Source: DATFKA01 sp042095835
GTDB lineage: Bacteria; Bacteroidota; Bacteroidia; Chitinophagales; Saprospiraceae
Length of the DNA stretch: 32,712 nucleotides
Reading direction: 5' to 3'
Assembly: GCA_042095835.1 (NCBI GenBank)
Contig: JBELML010000065.1
Coordinates: 1 to 32,712, forward strand
Shown: in pieces, positions 32,672 through 32,712 of the stretch
Layout: each line of letters opens with the position of its first letter
Numbering within the stretch: the stretch's first letter is position 1
Position numbers and translations under genes: made by a program
The notes under the pieces: generated by a model
What the model saw: the letters and a program-made list of their open reading frames with translations, nothing else
The model's database searches: none
What the model was told of the DNA's origin: nothing

Positions 32672-32712
32672 ATGAGACTAACATCACTACTAATTGTATT
32701 ATTGATAGCAAC
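32672..32712 (+). CDS. start of a probable secreted protein, cut by the window edge
   Basis: The ATG at 32672 opens MRLTSLLIVLLIA, which looks like the first half of a signal peptide (Arg then a hydrophobic stretch). It runs off the window, so nothing more can be said. It lies 90 bases after the P450 stop on the same strand. Confidence 0.45.
   Translation, partial: MRLTSLLIVLLIA

Noticed and set aside
1..32712. Search for tRNA, rRNA, CRISPR arrays, transposase, integrase or phage genes
   Set aside because: None seen by eye on either strand. The repeats found are palindromic or tandem and lack the regular repeat-spacer pattern of CRISPR.

Overview
The window is a chromosomal stretch from a member of the Bacteroidota. 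The evidence is a secreted adhesin with SprB repeats and a type IX secretion (T9SS type B) sorting domain, a textbook Bacteroidota promoter (TTTG-N19-TAnnTTTG) in front of recA, Bacteroidota-style neighbours such as lptC with a CorC-like gene and holB with ricT, and almost no Shine-Dalgarno signals. The family mix (SprB/CHU_C adhesin, Vps10-like propeller, P450, FdhF/YdeP oxidoreductase) would suit a Saprospiria-like or other environmental lineage. That finer placement is inference. There is no rRNA, tRNA, CRISPR array, prophage or transposase in view.

Layout. 1-343 is intergenic, with a terminator from a gene to the left and hairpin repeats. 344-3346 (-) encodes the 1000-residue adhesin. 3700-5642 (+) is a short run: a geranylgeranylglyceryl/heptaprenylglyceryl phosphate synthase, rsgA, and a 55-codon membrane microprotein. 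5647-7475 (-) is lptC overlapping a CorC/HlyC transporter gene. 7494-7720 holds tandem repeats that run into a 100-N assembly gap (7749-7848), which removes the last codons of polA (7849-10628, -). Next, all on the minus strand, come an MscS-type channel, an ECF sigma factor with an unknown acidic-tailed partner, a large Vps10/BNR propeller protein, and the apparent operon holB-ricT-lpdA (20613 to 16532).

20649-26785 contains a glutathione peroxidase (-), a 6-pyruvoyl-tetrahydropterin synthase-like gene (+), odhB (-), and an apparent operon of an FdhF/YdeP molybdopterin oxidoreductase with an SdiA-regulated-type lipoprotein (-). recA (-) diverges from an AraC regulator (+), which is followed by a serine hydrolase of the beta-lactamase fold (+), a cytochrome P450 (+), and the first codons of a probable secreted protein at the right edge.

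Most genes are core housekeeping: DNA replication and repair (polA, holB, recA), 2-oxoacid dehydrogenase components (odhB, lpdA), envelope biogenesis (lptC), and ribosome maturation (rsgA). The least explained parts are noncoding. A dispersed palindromic element of about 135 bp occurs three times, each time at the 3' end of genes. A pair of 116-bp-spaced repeats with a heptad microrepeat adjoins the gap. Perfect dyads sit on the recA promoter and just upstream of holB. An orphan minus-strand terminator lies between the serine hydrolase and the P450. I see no complete undescribed defence or mobile system. The best candidates for new biology are the 3'-end element, the sigma/acidic-protein pair and the AraC-hydrolase-P450 cluster.
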